This document shows positions 1 to 8,365 of a stretch of 64,000 nt of DNA, piece by piece. Each line of letters starts with the position of its first letter. The first letter of the stretch is position 1. The notes beneath the pieces were generated by a model. That model worked only from the letters and a program-made list of their open reading frames with translations. It did no database searches and was not told the DNA's origin. The position numbers were made by a program, and so were the translations under genes. The DNA comes from an uncultured Eubacteriales bacterium (GTDB lineage Bacteria > Bacillota > Clostridia > Christensenellales > Aristaeellaceae): positions 40,042 through 104,041 of the forward strand of contig CADANQ010000004.1 of NCBI GenBank assembly GCA_902789365.1. The letters run 5' to 3'.

Positions 1-1
1 C

Positions 2-487
2 TTCGTGAACGCCAAGGGATACAGCGGTATCCGCCGGGAGTACAACGAATATAAGCAGCCGACCCTGGTCTGCTACCTTGACGGAAACGCGCATCCTGTG
101 GTCATCAGTGAAGGCTATGCCTCGGTGCGCACCCAGTACCTGGGCAGAACGAAGTACCCGGTCACACAGGCCTGGTTCGGCGCGGACGGCGAGCCTGTGG
201 CGCCCAATAAATACTACGCCGCCATCGAGAAGACCTACGACGAAAATTACAAGGTCATATCCGAAAGGTATTACGGCATCGACGGGCAATTGACCCTTTG
301 CACAAGTACGCGGGCATCGACAGGAGGTATAATGACAAGGGACAGGTTGTCTATGAAAAATGGTACGGAATCGACGGCGCTCCCATTAATCCCAGCGGCA
401 ACACCTATGTGGCCCAGGAGATTGTCTACAACGACAACGGTAAGGTGTCAGAATACCGCTACCTTGACGAAAATGACCGGCCTGTAA
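2..487 (+). CDS. Tandem-repeat protein, 5' fragment (cut by window edge, frameshifted)
   Basis: The reading frame is open from base 2, so the gene starts to the left of the window. It encodes about 32-residue units, each opening with an aromatic pair such as GYSGI, GYASV or YYAAI and carrying a Y-x-G-x-D-G-x-P core. The pattern loosely recalls YD/RHS repeats, but I do not recognise the family. Repeat homology in this frame ends near base 290 (after YYGIDGQ) and resumes in another frame from about 295. Comparison with the second copy near 900-950 shows that roughly 4 bases are missing here. The codons from about 290 to 487 are therefore probably out-of-frame tail. Either the gene is disrupted or the assembly has an indel. 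Function unknown; a surface or secreted role is a guess, because the N-terminus is not visible. Confidence 0.6.
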   Translation, partial: FVNAKGYSGIRREYNEYKQPTLVCYLDGNAHPVVISEGYASVRTQYLGRTKYPVTQAWFGADGEPVAPNKYYAAIEKTYDENYKVISERYYGIDGQLTLCTSTRASTGGIMTRDRLSMKNGTESTALPLIPAATPMWPRRLSTTTTVRCQNTATLTKMTGL

Positions 488-1518
488 AATGCTCCGCAGG
501 CTACGAGATCCAGGGCAGGATCTATGACGAAAAGGACAACGTAGCCGAATATGCCTATCGTGACGCTTCCGGCGTGCCGATCCCCTGCACCTCGGGCTAT
601 GCATATCTCCGCCGTGAATATGACGGCAGCAAAAACGTTGTGCTGGAGACTTATTTCGGGGTCGACGGCCAGCCCTTCGAAATGCCGAAAGGCTACTGCG
701 GCATCCGTAGGGAATACAACGACAGCAAACGGGTGACTTACGTTTGTTATCTGGACGCGGACGGGAATCCCATTGTAATCAAGGACGGCTACGCGTCGGT
801 GCGGACCGAGTACCTGGGCAATACGAAGTATGAGACGAGACAGGCTTGGTTCGGCGCGGACGGCGAGCCTGTGGCCAAGGTCGTCTCCGAACGGTACTAC
901 GGCGCCGACGGTCTGCCTGCCCTCAGCAAAAACAAGTACGCCGGCATCGACCGCAGGTATGACGACAAGGGGCAGGTTGTCTACGAAAAATGGTATGGCG
1001 TCGACGGCGCGCCTGTCAGCCCCACCGGCAACGTCTTCGTCGCTCAGGAAATCGCCTACGACGAAAACGGCAGGGTATCGGAATACCGTTACCTCGACGA
1101 AAACGACCGGCCGGTGAAATGTTCCGCGGGATATGAGATTCAGGGGCGCGCCTATGACGAATACGGCAACGTCAGCGAATTCGCATACCGTGACGCGAAC
1201 GGGAATCCGGTGATATGCTCCTCCGGCTATGCTTACCTTTACCGCGAATATGACGAGCATAAGCATATCATCCGCCAGGCCTTCTATGATACGAATCACG
1301 CTCCCATTCAGCACAAAAACGGATACGCCGCTTATACCCAGACCTTTACCGAAAGCGGCAAGGTTCATGTGATCACCTATTTCGACGCAAAAGGCGAGGT
1401 GACGGAGATCAAAGGCGGATATTCGAAGGTGGAATACGTCTACAACGGCGAGGACGTCCTGCTCAAGGTGGTTTACACCAACCTTGCGGGAGAGACCGTC
1501 AAGGAAGAAAACAAATAA
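298..1518 (+). CDS. Tandem-repeat protein, main 3' part
   Basis: About 406 codons built almost wholly of 32-33 residue repeats. The units follow a fixed order of seven types (starts GY-G, GYAS, YYAA/KV, KYAG, xYVA, GYEI, GYAY) and the whole block occurs twice, giving a higher-order period of about 680 bases (GYSGI near 17, GYCGI near 691). In the second block the third unit has lost 16 residues in frame: it runs GEPVA directly into KVVSERYYG. The C-terminus ends with two more diverged units and a charged tail. The nominal start at 298 is a TTG with no convincing ribosome site, so this is better read as the continuation of the upstream fragment after a frameshift. No membrane segment or catalytic motif is seen. 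Probably an extracellular repeat protein, function unknown. Confidence 0.65.
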   Translation: MHKYAGIDRRYNDKGQVVYEKWYGIDGAPINPSGNTYVAQEIVYNDNGKVSEYRYLDENDRPVKCSAGYEIQGRIYDEKDNVAEYAYRDASGVPIPCTSGYAYLRREYDGSKNVVLETYFGVDGQPFEMPKGYCGIRREYNDSKRVTYVCYLDADGNPIVIKDGYASVRTEYLGNTKYETRQAWFGADGEPVAKVVSERYYGADGLPALSKNKYAGIDRRYDDKGQVVYEKWYGVDGAPVSPTGNVFVAQEIAYDENGRVSEYRYLDENDRPVKCSAGYEIQGRAYDEYGNVSEFAYRDANGNPVICSSGYAYLYREYDEHKHIIRQAFYDTNHAPIQHKNGYAAYTQTFTESGKVHVITYFDAKGEVTEIKGGYSKVEYVYNGEDVLLKVVYTNLAGETVKEENK

Positions 1519-1532
1519 TTATCATTCCGTCA

Positions 1533-1567
1533 GGGGCCTGATTTCCCGGTCAGGCCCCGTTTTTTTA
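1533..1567 (+). terminator. Rho-independent terminator after the repeat protein
   Basis: A 9-bp perfect stem (GGGGCCTGA / TCAGGCCCC) with an 8-base loop is followed by a run of seven T, 15 bases after the stop codon at 1518. Confidence 0.9.
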
Positions 1568-1688
1568 TCCTGAATTGCCGAATTTGTCGGATTTGGCTGA
1601 TTTGTCATTGAATTGCAACGGTTTTCATGTTATGATACTGATGTCCCAATCAAAATACACGGTCTTTCAACCAAGGAGGAAAAAGCCC

Positions 1689-2786
1689 ATGGACATGAAT
1701 CTGCGCCCCGCAAATGAATGCAAGTTTGACGCCGTCAGCCTTGGCGAAATCATGCTCCGTCTGGATCCCGGCGAGGGTCGTATCCGCACCGCACGGTCCT
1801 TCCGCGCCTGGGAAGGAGGCGGCGAATATAACGTAATCCGCGGCCTGCGCAAATGCTTCGGCCTCAGGACCGCCGTAATCACCGCTTTCGCCGAAAACGA
1901 AGTCGGTTACCTGATGGAAGACTTTATCATGCAGGGCGGCGTTGATACCTCGCTGATCAAATGGATGAAGACCGACGGCATCGGCCGTATCTGCCGCAAC
2001 GGCCTCAATTTCACCGAACGCGGCTTCGGCATCCGCGGCGCCGTGGGCTGCTCCGACCGGGCGAACACCGCCATTTCCAAATGCCGTCCCGAGGATTTCG
2101 ATTTCGATTACATTTTCGGCACCCTCGGCGTCCGTTGGCTGCACACCGGCGGCATCTACGCCGCCCTTTCCGAGGAAGCATCTGAAACCGCCATCGCCGC
2201 CATCAAAGCCGCCAAGAAATACGGCACCGTGGTTTCCTACGACCTCAACTACCGCCCCTCCATGTGGAGCGCCATTGGCGGACAGAAAAAGGCCCAGGAA
2301 GTCAACCGCGAAATCGCCAGGTATGTGGACGTCATGATCGGCAACGAGGAAGACTTCACCGCCTGCCTCGGTTTCCAGATCGAAGGCAACGACGCCAACC
2401 TGAAGGAACTGAATATCGACGGCTACAAGAAGATGATTAACGAGGCGGCCAAGACCTATCCCAACTTCAAGGTGGTCGCCACCACCCTCCGCACCGTCAA
2501 AACCGCCACCGTCAACGACTGGAAGGCGCTCTGCTGGGCCGACGGTGAAATCTATCTTTCCAAGGCCTATGACGGCCTGGAGATCATGGACCGCGTCGGC
2601 GGCGGCGATTCCTTCGCTTCCGGCCTCGTGTACGGCCTGATTTCCACCGGCGATCCCGAGAAGGCGGTCAATTACGGCGCCGCGCACGGGGCCCTTGCCA
2701 TGACCACCCCCGGCGATACCTCCATGGCCCATAAAAACGAGGTTGAGGCCATCATGGGAGGCGCCGGCGCCCGCGTCAAGAGATAA
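1689..2786 (+). CDS. kdgK: PfkB-family sugar kinase, probably 2-keto-3-deoxygluconate kinase
   Basis: A 365-residue ribokinase/PfkB-fold kinase that would phosphorylate 2-keto-3-deoxygluconate (KDG) to KDPG with ATP in the cytoplasm, the last kinase step of uronate catabolism. The N-terminal SLGEIMLRLDPGEG stretch and the C-terminal DRVGGGDSFASG motif (catalytic base about D307) are typical. Length and the inserts around residues 95-120 fit the Firmicutes KDG-kinase-like group; substrate assignment is by overall resemblance, and another 2-keto sugar acid or fructose-like substrate is possible. The ATG at 1689 is chosen because AAGGAGG lies 9-10 bases upstream; the frame is open further upstream without a site. 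It stands alone between two terminators. Its product would complement the GH105 enzyme at 13512, which releases unsaturated uronate; kduI, kduD and KDPG aldolase are not in the window. Confidence 0.8.
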   Translation: MDMNLRPANECKFDAVSLGEIMLRLDPGEGRIRTARSFRAWEGGGEYNVIRGLRKCFGLRTAVITAFAENEVGYLMEDFIMQGGVDTSLIKWMKTDGIGRICRNGLNFTERGFGIRGAVGCSDRANTAISKCRPEDFDFDYIFGTLGVRWLHTGGIYAALSEEASETAIAAIKAAKKYGTVVSYDLNYRPSMWSAIGGQKKAQEVNREIARYVDVMIGNEEDFTACLGFQIEGNDANLKELNIDGYKKMINEAAKTYPNFKVVATTLRTVKTATVNDWKALCWADGEIYLSKAYDGLEIMDRVGGGDSFASGLVYGLISTGDPEKAVNYGAAHGALAMTTPGDTSMAHKNEVEAIMGGAGARVKR

Positions 2787-2805
2787 TCACTTTCCCGCAT
2801 TCAAC

Positions 2806-2834
2806 GGGCACTGTCCTCGCGGCAGTGCCCTTTT
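2806..2834 (+). terminator. Rho-independent terminator after kdgK
   Basis: Stem GGGCACTG / CAGTGCCC (8 bp, 9-base loop) followed by TTTT and a further T-rich stretch, 19 bases past the kinase stop. Confidence 0.85.
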
Positions 2835-2936
2835 CAGTTTCTTTTATGGCTTTTTCAAACCATCGGACGGCGAAAATTCCGCGGGACAGCGCAGGAGTCT
2901 TTCCATACAACTGTAAACGGAGGGGAGAAATAATCC

Positions 2937-4094
2937 ATGTTCATGATCAGAAACGGACTTGTCAAAACAGTTTCCCACGGCGACATCCCAGGCGGAGCCG
3001 TTCTTATCGACAACGGCAGAATCGCCGCCGTCGGCAGCGGCCTTCCCGTGCCGGAGGGGTGCGAAGTCTTCGACGCGGGCGGAGGCTATATCACCCCCGG
3101 GCTGATCGACGCCCACACCCACATCGGCCTGGACGAAACCGCTGTCCGCTGGGAAGGCGCCGATTACAACGAAACAAGCGCGCCGGTAACCCCGCAGATG
3201 CGCGGAATCGACGGCCTGAACCCCATGGACCCGGCCTTTGAGGAAGCGCGGCGCGGCGGCGTTACCACAGCCGTGACCGGCCCCGGGTCCGCCAATGTAA
3301 TCGGAGGAACGTTCCTCGCGGTCAAGCTCATCGGAAACCAGGCGGACAGCATGGTCCTGAAGGACCCGGTGGCGATGAAGGTCGCCTTCGGAGAAAACCC
3401 CAAGGGCTGTTACGGGCAAAACGGGCGAAAGGAGCCTGTGACACGGATGGCCATCGCCGCCCTGCTCAGGGAGACCCTTTGGAAAGCCGCGAATTACGCC
3501 CGGGAGATTGAAAAATCGGAAAAGGAAAACGACGGGAAGCGCCCCTATGATTTTGAGCTCGAGGCAATGCTCCCCGTCATCCGGAAGGAGATTCCGCTGA
3601 AAGCCCATGCCCATCGCGCTGACGATATCCTGACCGTCCTGAGGATCGCGGAGGAATTCGGCGTGGACGTGACCCTGGACCATTGCACCGAAGGGCACCT
3701 GATCACGGACCGCCTGATCAAAGCGGGACGGCCGGTGCTGGTCGGTCCGACCCTCGGCGGAAAGAGCAAATTTGAACTGAAAAACAAATCGTTCGAGACC
3801 GCGGGCATCCTTGCGAAGGCCGGCCTGACGGTATGCATCATCACCGACGCGCCGGTCATCCCGCTGGAGCACCTGGCTCTCGCCGCCGGACTGGCGGTCC
3901 GCGCGGGCATGGAAGAAGAGGACGCGTGGAAAGCCATTACCCTGAACCCCGCCAGGGTGGCGGGCATCGATTCCCGCGTCGGATCCCTGGATGTCGGCAA
4001 GGACGCCGATATCGCCGTCTTTTCTTCCAACCCCCTCATGGATATCCAGGCCCGTGCCATCCAGGTATTCATCGACGGCAGGCCGACGCTGTAA
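2937..4094 (+). CDS. Metal-dependent amidohydrolase family protein
   Basis: A 385-residue cytoplasmic TIM-barrel amidohydrolase of the imidazolonepropionase/dihydroorotase superfamily. Visible metal and catalytic motifs are H60-T-H62 in GLIDAHTH, H224 in KAHAHR, the LDHCTEGH segment (H249) and D304 in ITDAPVI. The short N- and C-terminal beta-sandwich pieces (DNGRIAAVG, GKDADIAVFSSNPL) are also family hallmarks. These enzymes hydrolyse C-N bonds in cyclic or linear amides; the substrate cannot be told from sequence. GGAGGGG sits about 10 bases before the ATG at 2937; a second ATG at 2943 is a possible alternative. The gene is single, between the kdgK terminator and a convergent terminator. 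Confidence 0.8.
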   Translation: MFMIRNGLVKTVSHGDIPGGAVLIDNGRIAAVGSGLPVPEGCEVFDAGGGYITPGLIDAHTHIGLDETAVRWEGADYNETSAPVTPQMRGIDGLNPMDPAFEEARRGGVTTAVTGPGSANVIGGTFLAVKLIGNQADSMVLKDPVAMKVAFGENPKGCYGQNGRKEPVTRMAIAALLRETLWKAANYAREIEKSEKENDGKRPYDFELEAMLPVIRKEIPLKAHAHRADDILTVLRIAEEFGVDVTLDHCTEGHLITDRLIKAGRPVLVGPTLGGKSKFELKNKSFETAGILAKAGLTVCIITDAPVIPLEHLALAAGLAVRAGMEEEDAWKAITLNPARVAGIDSRVGSLDVGKDADIAVFSSNPLMDIQARAIQVFIDGRPTL

Positions 4095-4120
4095 CGCCCC
4101 TGTCCGGTACCCAAAGGGCT

Positions 4121-4163
4121 AAAAAAACGCGTCCCGGACATGGCGCCGGAACGCGGTTTTTTT
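4121..4163. terminator. Bidirectional terminator between convergent genes
   Basis: An imperfect stem flanked by an A7 run on the left and a T7 run on the right (A7-CGCG...CCGG / CCGG...CGCGG-T7) lies between the amidohydrolase stop (4094) and the recombinase stop (4172). It can serve both strands. Confidence 0.75.
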
Positions 4164-4171
4164 GTTTTCTT

Positions 4172-5281
4172 TTATTTGCGCTTCGGATCCACCCAGGTGA
4201 CCCGCGCCGCGGCGGCTCGGCGCTTGTCCTCGTCCGCCGCAGCATAATGCTTTCTGGTTGTGTTCACGTTGGAATGCCCCAGGGATGTGGCCACCAGATA
4301 AATGTCCCCGGTCTCCCGGTAAAGGTTGGTGCCGAACGTCGAGCGCAGCTTATGGGGGCTGAGCCGGTCCTTCAGCGGAGCCGCGGCCGAGGCGTATTTT
4401 TTTACCAGGTCCTGCAGCGCCCTGGCGCTGATGCGCTTTTTCTGCAGCGAAAGGAAGAGGGCGTTTTCATGGCCCTCCGCGGCCCGTATTTTGTTTCTCC
4501 GGGCCAGGTAGTCCGCCAGCGCTTCCTTTACCCCGTCGTTGAAATACAGGATCACCCGGTTTCCGCCCTTCCGTGTGACGGCAAAGGCGCCTCTTTCGAT
4601 GTCCACGTCGTCCAGGTCCATCCCGATCAGTTCGCTGGCGCGGATCCCGGTGCCCACCAGCAGGCACAGTATGGCCAGGTCCCTGACCCTGGTGTTTTCG
4701 GCGTATTTTTTCTGCCTTTCGCCCAGGCCTTCGCCGGTTTCCGCGGCTTCAAGCATCCGGTACACCTCGTCCCTGTCCAGGTAAATGATCGGCTTTTCGT
4801 GAAGCTTGGGCATTTTCAGCTTTTCGGTCACGTTTTCCGGGATGATCTCATGGGTATACAAATATTTGAAAAACGACCTGACGGCGGACAGCTTGCGCGC
4901 AATCGCCGCCTCATCGTTCATTGTCAGACGCACATCGTCGCTGTCCTCGTCAAACAGCCGCTTCCCGTTGTAGTCCGGCCGGACATACTGCCTTAGATAA
5001 TCCTGATAGCGTTCCAGGTTCCTCAGGGTGATGCGGGCAAGATCCTCCGCTGAAAAAGCGCCGGGCTCAATGGACGCAAAAGCGGGCTCCTCCAGGGTAA
5101 GAAAATAAAAAAAGGTCCTGAGGTCATGGGCGTAGGCCAGACGGGTAAGCGCCGACGTCGTCGAAGAAACGGAAAGGATATAATCGCCGCACAGGGGAGG
5201 GAGGGCGCGCAGCACTTCCCTGATCTGCGCGGTCGTTTTTTGTTTTTTTATCTGCTGATAGTCTGTTTTTTTCCCTGCCAT
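4172..5281 (-). CDS. Tyrosine recombinase (XerC/XerD-like phage integrase family)
   Basis: A 369-residue site-specific recombinase. The C-terminal catalytic domain shows R214 (GTGIRASEL), H310-x-x-R313 (SPHKLRSTFGT), H336 (SLGHSNVNTT) and the nucleophile Y346 (RKHYA). The N-terminal half is a SAM-like core-binding domain (LTRLAYAHDLRTFFYFL). The ATG at 5281 is preferred because GGAGGA lies 7 bases upstream; the open frame extends about 16 codons further without a site. It has its own good promoter (5300-5329). Size and context (no excisionase, no phage or conjugation genes within reach) resemble a stand-alone Xer-type or orphan integrase. The tRNA-Ala gene 190 bases away is a possible attachment site, but the orientation is not the classical one. 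Confidence 0.85.
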   Translation of the reverse strand: MAGKKTDYQQIKKQKTTAQIREVLRALPPLCGDYILSVSSTTSALTRLAYAHDLRTFFYFLTLEEPAFASIEPGAFSAEDLARITLRNLERYQDYLRQYVRPDYNGKRLFDEDSDDVRLTMNDEAAIARKLSAVRSFFKYLYTHEIIPENVTEKLKMPKLHEKPIIYLDRDEVYRMLEAAETGEGLGERQKKYAENTRVRDLAILCLLVGTGIRASELIGMDLDDVDIERGAFAVTRKGGNRVILYFNDGVKEALADYLARRNKIRAAEGHENALFLSLQKKRISARALQDLVKKYASAAAPLKDRLSPHKLRSTFGTNLYRETGDIYLVATSLGHSNVNTTRKHYAAADEDKRRAAAARVTWVDPKRK

Positions 5282-5299
5282 GGCTATTCCTCCGGGGAA

Positions 5300-5329
5300 A
5301 GTATATGCCGAAAAGACGCGTCTTGTCAA
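5300..5329 (-). promoter_or_regulatory. Promoter of the tyrosine recombinase gene
   Basis: Read on the minus strand: TTGACA (5324-5329), 18-base spacer, TATACT (5300-5305), about 20 bases before the recombinase ATG. Confidence 0.65.
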
Positions 5330-5360
5330 GAAACGCGGCTTTCATGCCAGCCCCGGATAT

Positions 5361-5377
5361 GCTGCCCGACGGGCAGC
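5361..5377. repeat. Perfect 8-bp inverted repeat with 1-base centre
   Basis: GCTGCCCG-A-CGGGCAGC lies upstream of the recombinase promoter and 56 bases before the tRNA promoter. There is no T-run, so it could be an operator or a cruciform-type site rather than a terminator. Confidence 0.4.
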
Positions 5378-5432
5378 AGCCGCGCCGCGGTTCATTTCTG
5401 ATCCGACTTTATGTTTTTTTTCGTGTTTTGCC

Positions 5433-5461
5433 TTTACAAACCACCGGCGCTGTGCTATAAT
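5433..5461 (+). promoter_or_regulatory. Promoter of tRNA-Ala
   Basis: TTTACA (5433-5438), 17-base spacer, consensus TATAAT (5456-5461), 12 bases before the mature tRNA 5' end. Confidence 0.85.
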
Positions 5462-5472
5462 CCTTTTCGCAA

Positions 5473-5545
5473 GGGGCATTAGCGCAGCTGGTAGCGCGCC
5501 ACAATGGCATTGTGGAGGCCATCGGTTCGACTCCGATATGCTCCA
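5473..5545 (+). tRNA. tRNA-Ala (anticodon GGC)
   Basis: A full cloverleaf can be folded by eye. The acceptor stem GGGGCAT/ATGCTCC has a G3-U70 wobble pair, the classical alanine identity element. The D stem is GCGC/GCGC, the anticodon stem CCACA/TGTGG with loop ATGGCAT (anticodon GGC, reading GCC), and the T stem ATCGG/CCGAT with loop TTCGACT. The discriminator base is A73 and CCA is not encoded. Its own promoter and terminator make it a single-gene transcript. Confidence 0.95.
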
Positions 5546-5552
5546 TTTTAAG

Positions 5553-5577
5553 CCTCGTCGGGTGACGAGGTTTTTTT
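5553..5577 (+). terminator. Terminator after tRNA-Ala
   Basis: CCTCGTC / GACGAGG stem with a GGGT loop, then T7; starts 8 bases after the tRNA. Confidence 0.9.
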
Positions 5578-5622
5578 GTGCCCGTTCCGCTCGCCTACGA
5601 GCGAAGCATTCGGTGCCGCAGG

Positions 5623-5651
5623 TTGACAAACCATCTCCGCGGTTATATAAA
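5623..5651 (+). promoter_or_regulatory. Promoter upstream of the MBL-fold lipoprotein
   Basis: TTGACA (5623-5628), 17-base spacer, TATAAA (5646-5651). It would give a leader of about 140 bases before the ATG at 5795. Confidence 0.7.
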
Positions 5652-5794
5652 TAAATCGGAAGGTTCAGATACGTCCCGTGCCCACGCTGCGGCGCTTTTC
5701 CCCGGTCTGCCGATTTATTACCGCATTTAAAACGAGGGAGAATTAAGGCCGGCGGTCTGCCTGTACGACAATAATCATCATGGAGGATTCCGTT

Positions 5795-6481
5795 ATGAAA
5801 AAAACGCTTTGCGGTATACTGTCCTTTACCCTGTTTTTGCTGGGCTGCTCTTCCGCGGGGGCCGAAAGCCTGCCGTCCCGCCACAAACTGCTCTATCAGG
5901 GGCACGGAAGTCTTCGCATCGTTACCGCTGAAGGGAAGGTCATCTATATCGATCCCTACGCGGGGGAAGGATATGACCTGCCCGCCGACCTGATCCTCGT
6001 GTCCCACGGTCATCAGGACCATAACGCCGTCGGACTGATCAAAAACCGGAACGAAGGGTGCCGCGTCATTTATAATACGGACGCCCTGGTGAACGGCGAG
6101 TACAAAACCTTCGATCTCGGCTTTGCCAGGGTAGAAGCGGTGCAGGCAGGCAACAACAAAAACCACGATATCCGGGTGTGCGTCGGGTGGCTGATCACGC
6201 TTTCTGGCGGCGTATCCGTTTACGCGACGGGCGATACATCAACCACGGATCAGATGGCCGATTTGGGCGGCCGCGATATTCATTACGCGTTTATCGTGTG
6301 CGACGGAAGATACAACATGGGCATGGAGGAGGCAATCGCCTGCGCCAAATTGATCAACGCCCGGCACAGCGTACCTTACCACATGGCGCCGGGCGCCCTG
6401 TTTGACCGGTCTCGGGCCGAGCTTTTCGACGCACCGAACAGGATGATTATTCCCGCCGGAGAGGAAATCATCCTGGAATGA
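5795..6481 (+). CDS. MBL-fold metallo-hydrolase, predicted lipoprotein
   Basis: A 228-residue protein with a lipoprotein signal: KK, a hydrophobic core and lipobox LLGC with C18 as the lipidation site. The mature part is a metallo-beta-lactamase fold of the UlaG-like/Lactamase_B_3 type, with the zinc motif H71-G-H73-Q-D75-H76 and the typical openings YQGHGSLRI and YIDPYAGEG. Such enzymes are Zn-dependent hydrolases with very varied substrates, so the reaction is not assigned. Being membrane-anchored outside the cell is unusual for this subgroup, whose best-known members are cytoplasmic. The start at 5795 is chosen over an ATG at 5780 because GGAGG lies 7-8 bases upstream and the signal peptide begins exactly there. 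Confidence 0.8.
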   Translation: MKKTLCGILSFTLFLLGCSSAGAESLPSRHKLLYQGHGSLRIVTAEGKVIYIDPYAGEGYDLPADLILVSHGHQDHNAVGLIKNRNEGCRVIYNTDALVNGEYKTFDLGFARVEAVQAGNNKNHDIRVCVGWLITLSGGVSVYATGDTSTTDQMADLGGRDIHYAFIVCDGRYNMGMEEAIACAKLINARHSVPYHMAPGALFDRSRAELFDAPNRMIIPAGEEIILE

Positions 6482-6568
6482 TATTCGATACCGGCGTGAA
6501 AGTCCCGGCGACACAGGACGAAAGCGACGGTTTCGCACGGAAATGATTCCGGAGGAGTAATAAGGAAA

Positions 6569-8365
6569 ATGAAGACCGCGGCAAAAGTCATGGCGTTTAT
6601 TTTGGCATTGACAGCAGCGCTCATGATCGGCGCGTCCGCCGACGGCATTGCCGGAGGAGAGACGCTCACCTGGACGCTGCAGGACGGCGTGCTTACGATC
6701 AGCGGCACGGGAGCCATGACAAATTATGACGGAAACAATCCTCCGCCGTGGGAAGCGAGGAAACCGGAGATCACCTCGGCCGTCATTGGGGAGGGTGTTT
6801 CCTCCGTCGGGTCATACGCTTTCAGCGACTGTTCGAATATGACGGATTTCCTGTGCCTCGGCACTGTCGAAACGGTGGGGGTCTGCGCGTTCCGCGGATG
6901 CGGAAGCCTGACCGAAATATCCTTCCCCGAGGGGCTCACAAGCATCGGGGAAAGCGCGTTTGAAAGCACCGGCGCGCGAATTGTCCTGCCGGATACCGTG
7001 ACAAGCATCGGAACATACGCGTTTATGCGCTACACGGGGACGCAGATCATTCTTCCGGACGGACTGACCGATCTCGGATACGGTGTGTTCTGGGAGGCAT
7101 GGAACCTTACGGGCATCACGATTCCGGAAGGCGTTGAAACGATCCCGTCCGAGGCATTTGCGTACAACTATGCCCTGAGGGAGGTCTCTGTCCCATCGTC
7201 GCTTACGGCCGTTCAGGAAGGCGCGTTCAAAGAATGTTCCAGTCTGACGGACGTTTATTTCGCGGGCACAAGGGCCCAGGCCCAGGCGATCCGGATCGGA
7301 GCAAACAACACAGCGTTCGGCGGCGCACTCTGGCACTGCTCCGACGGAAACCAGCAGGGTGTCGGGGCAACAGAAGGCACCTGCGGCGGCAGCGTTCAGT
7401 GGTCCTTCGACGGCTCTGTCCTGTCTGTCTCGGGTGACGGCGTCATGGGCGGTTTTGATACCCTGAACCCGGCGCCCTGGACCTCCTACAGAAACGAGAT
7501 CACGGAGCTTGTCATCGCCGACGGGGTAACCTCCGTTTCGGACGACGCTTTCAGAGACATGCCGGCGCTTACCGTGGTCCGGCTTCCGGACAGCATCACG
7601 TCCATCGGCCGGGCCGCTCTGGCCGACTGCTCCGGCCTGACTGATCTGACGATTCCGGATCAGGTAACCGAAGTGCCGGAATACCTGCTTTCCGGCTGTA
7701 CCTCTCTGACATCCCTTACCCTGCCTGTTTCCATAGAAACAATCGGCGATTTTGCACTGAACAATTGTATAAGCCTCACGGACGTTTATTACGCCGGTTC
7801 GGAGGAACAGGCAAAGATGCTTCCCATCAGCGAGGGCAACGAATACCTTGTGCGGGCGCACTGGCATTACCGCATGGACAACGAGGGCGGTCTTGAAAGC
7901 GCGGTATACTGGTCCCTGACGGGCAGCACTCTCCGGATCTACGGAAGCGGCCGCATGCCGGACTATTCTCCCGATTATGCGGTGCCCTGGCATGCCCGGC
8001 AGTCCGCCATCGAGCACGTTGTGGTTGAAGAAGGCGTAAAGAACATCGGCGATTATCTTTTCTTCGGATGCGATTCCTTAACGTCCGTTCGGCTTCCGTC
8101 TTCGCTTACCTCCATCGGGTTCAACGCCTTCTATGGGTGCGAGTCCCTTGCGTCCGTCGCAATCCCGGAATCTGTAACCTTCATCGGAACCCAGGCGTTT
8201 TGCGGCTGCTCCGGCCTCGCGCAGGTCTCCCTGCCGGATGGAAGAGTCACCCTCGGCGAATCGGTTTTTGAGGGCTGCCGGAATCCCTGCTGTATATCCA
8301 TGATTCAGCTTTCAGCGGCTGCGGCGCGCTTTCCGACGTCAGCCTTCCTTCTTCTCTGCGCATGA
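6569..8365 (+). CDS. Secreted BspA-type LRR protein, N-terminal part (frameshifted)
   Basis: It begins with a type I signal peptide (MKTAAKVMAFILALTAALM, cleavage near ASA-DG) after a GGAGGAG site. It then runs as LRR_5/BspA repeats (AFxxCxSLTxVxLPxxVTxIG). These sit in larger modules of about 200 residues that each open with a W-S/T-L...SGxGxM segment, continue APW...I..VVI..GV, and close with an ANNTAFGGALWHC-like cap. Three modules begin here. Homology stops at residue about 570 (ESVFEGC), after which 28 unrelated residues precede the stop; the LRR sequence continues in another frame as ESLLYIHDSAFSGC. One base is missing near 8280. Such proteins act as cell-surface adhesins or glycan/protein binding scaffolds; no catalytic domain is seen. 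Confidence 0.75.
   Translation: MKTAAKVMAFILALTAALMIGASADGIAGGETLTWTLQDGVLTISGTGAMTNYDGNNPPPWEARKPEITSAVIGEGVSSVGSYAFSDCSNMTDFLCLGTVETVGVCAFRGCGSLTEISFPEGLTSIGESAFESTGARIVLPDTVTSIGTYAFMRYTGTQIILPDGLTDLGYGVFWEAWNLTGITIPEGVETIPSEAFAYNYALREVSVPSSLTAVQEGAFKECSSLTDVYFAGTRAQAQAIRIGANNTAFGGALWHCSDGNQQGVGATEGTCGGSVQWSFDGSVLSVSGDGVMGGFDTLNPAPWTSYRNEITELVIADGVTSVSDDAFRDMPALTVVRLPDSITSIGRAALADCSGLTDLTIPDQVTEVPEYLLSGCTSLTSLTLPVSIETIGDFALNNCISLTDVYYAGSEEQAKMLPISEGNEYLVRAHWHYRMDNEGGLESAVYWSLTGSTLRIYGSGRMPDYSPDYAVPWHARQSAIEHVVVEEGVKNIGDYLFFGCDSLTSVRLPSSLTSIGFNAFYGCESLASVAIPESVTFIGTQAFCGCSGLAQVSLPDGRVTLGESVFEGCRNPCCISMIQLSAAAARFPTSAFLLLCA

Noticed and set aside
448..1368. Long open frame on the minus strand across the repeat protein
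   Set aside because: It is antisense to clear, periodic repeats; its amino-acid pattern just mirrors them and it has no ribosome site.
2..1518. RHS/polymorphic toxin interpretation of the repeat protein
   Set aside because: The repeats do not match the YD consensus well and neither an RHS core nor a toxin tip is visible.
5652..5717. TAAATCGG / CCGATTTA closing an about 50-base stretch, considered as a riboswitch before the MBL gene
   Set aside because: The first arm overlaps the expected transcription start just after the -10 at 5646-5651, so the RNA stem would be incomplete. No known riboswitch core was recognised.
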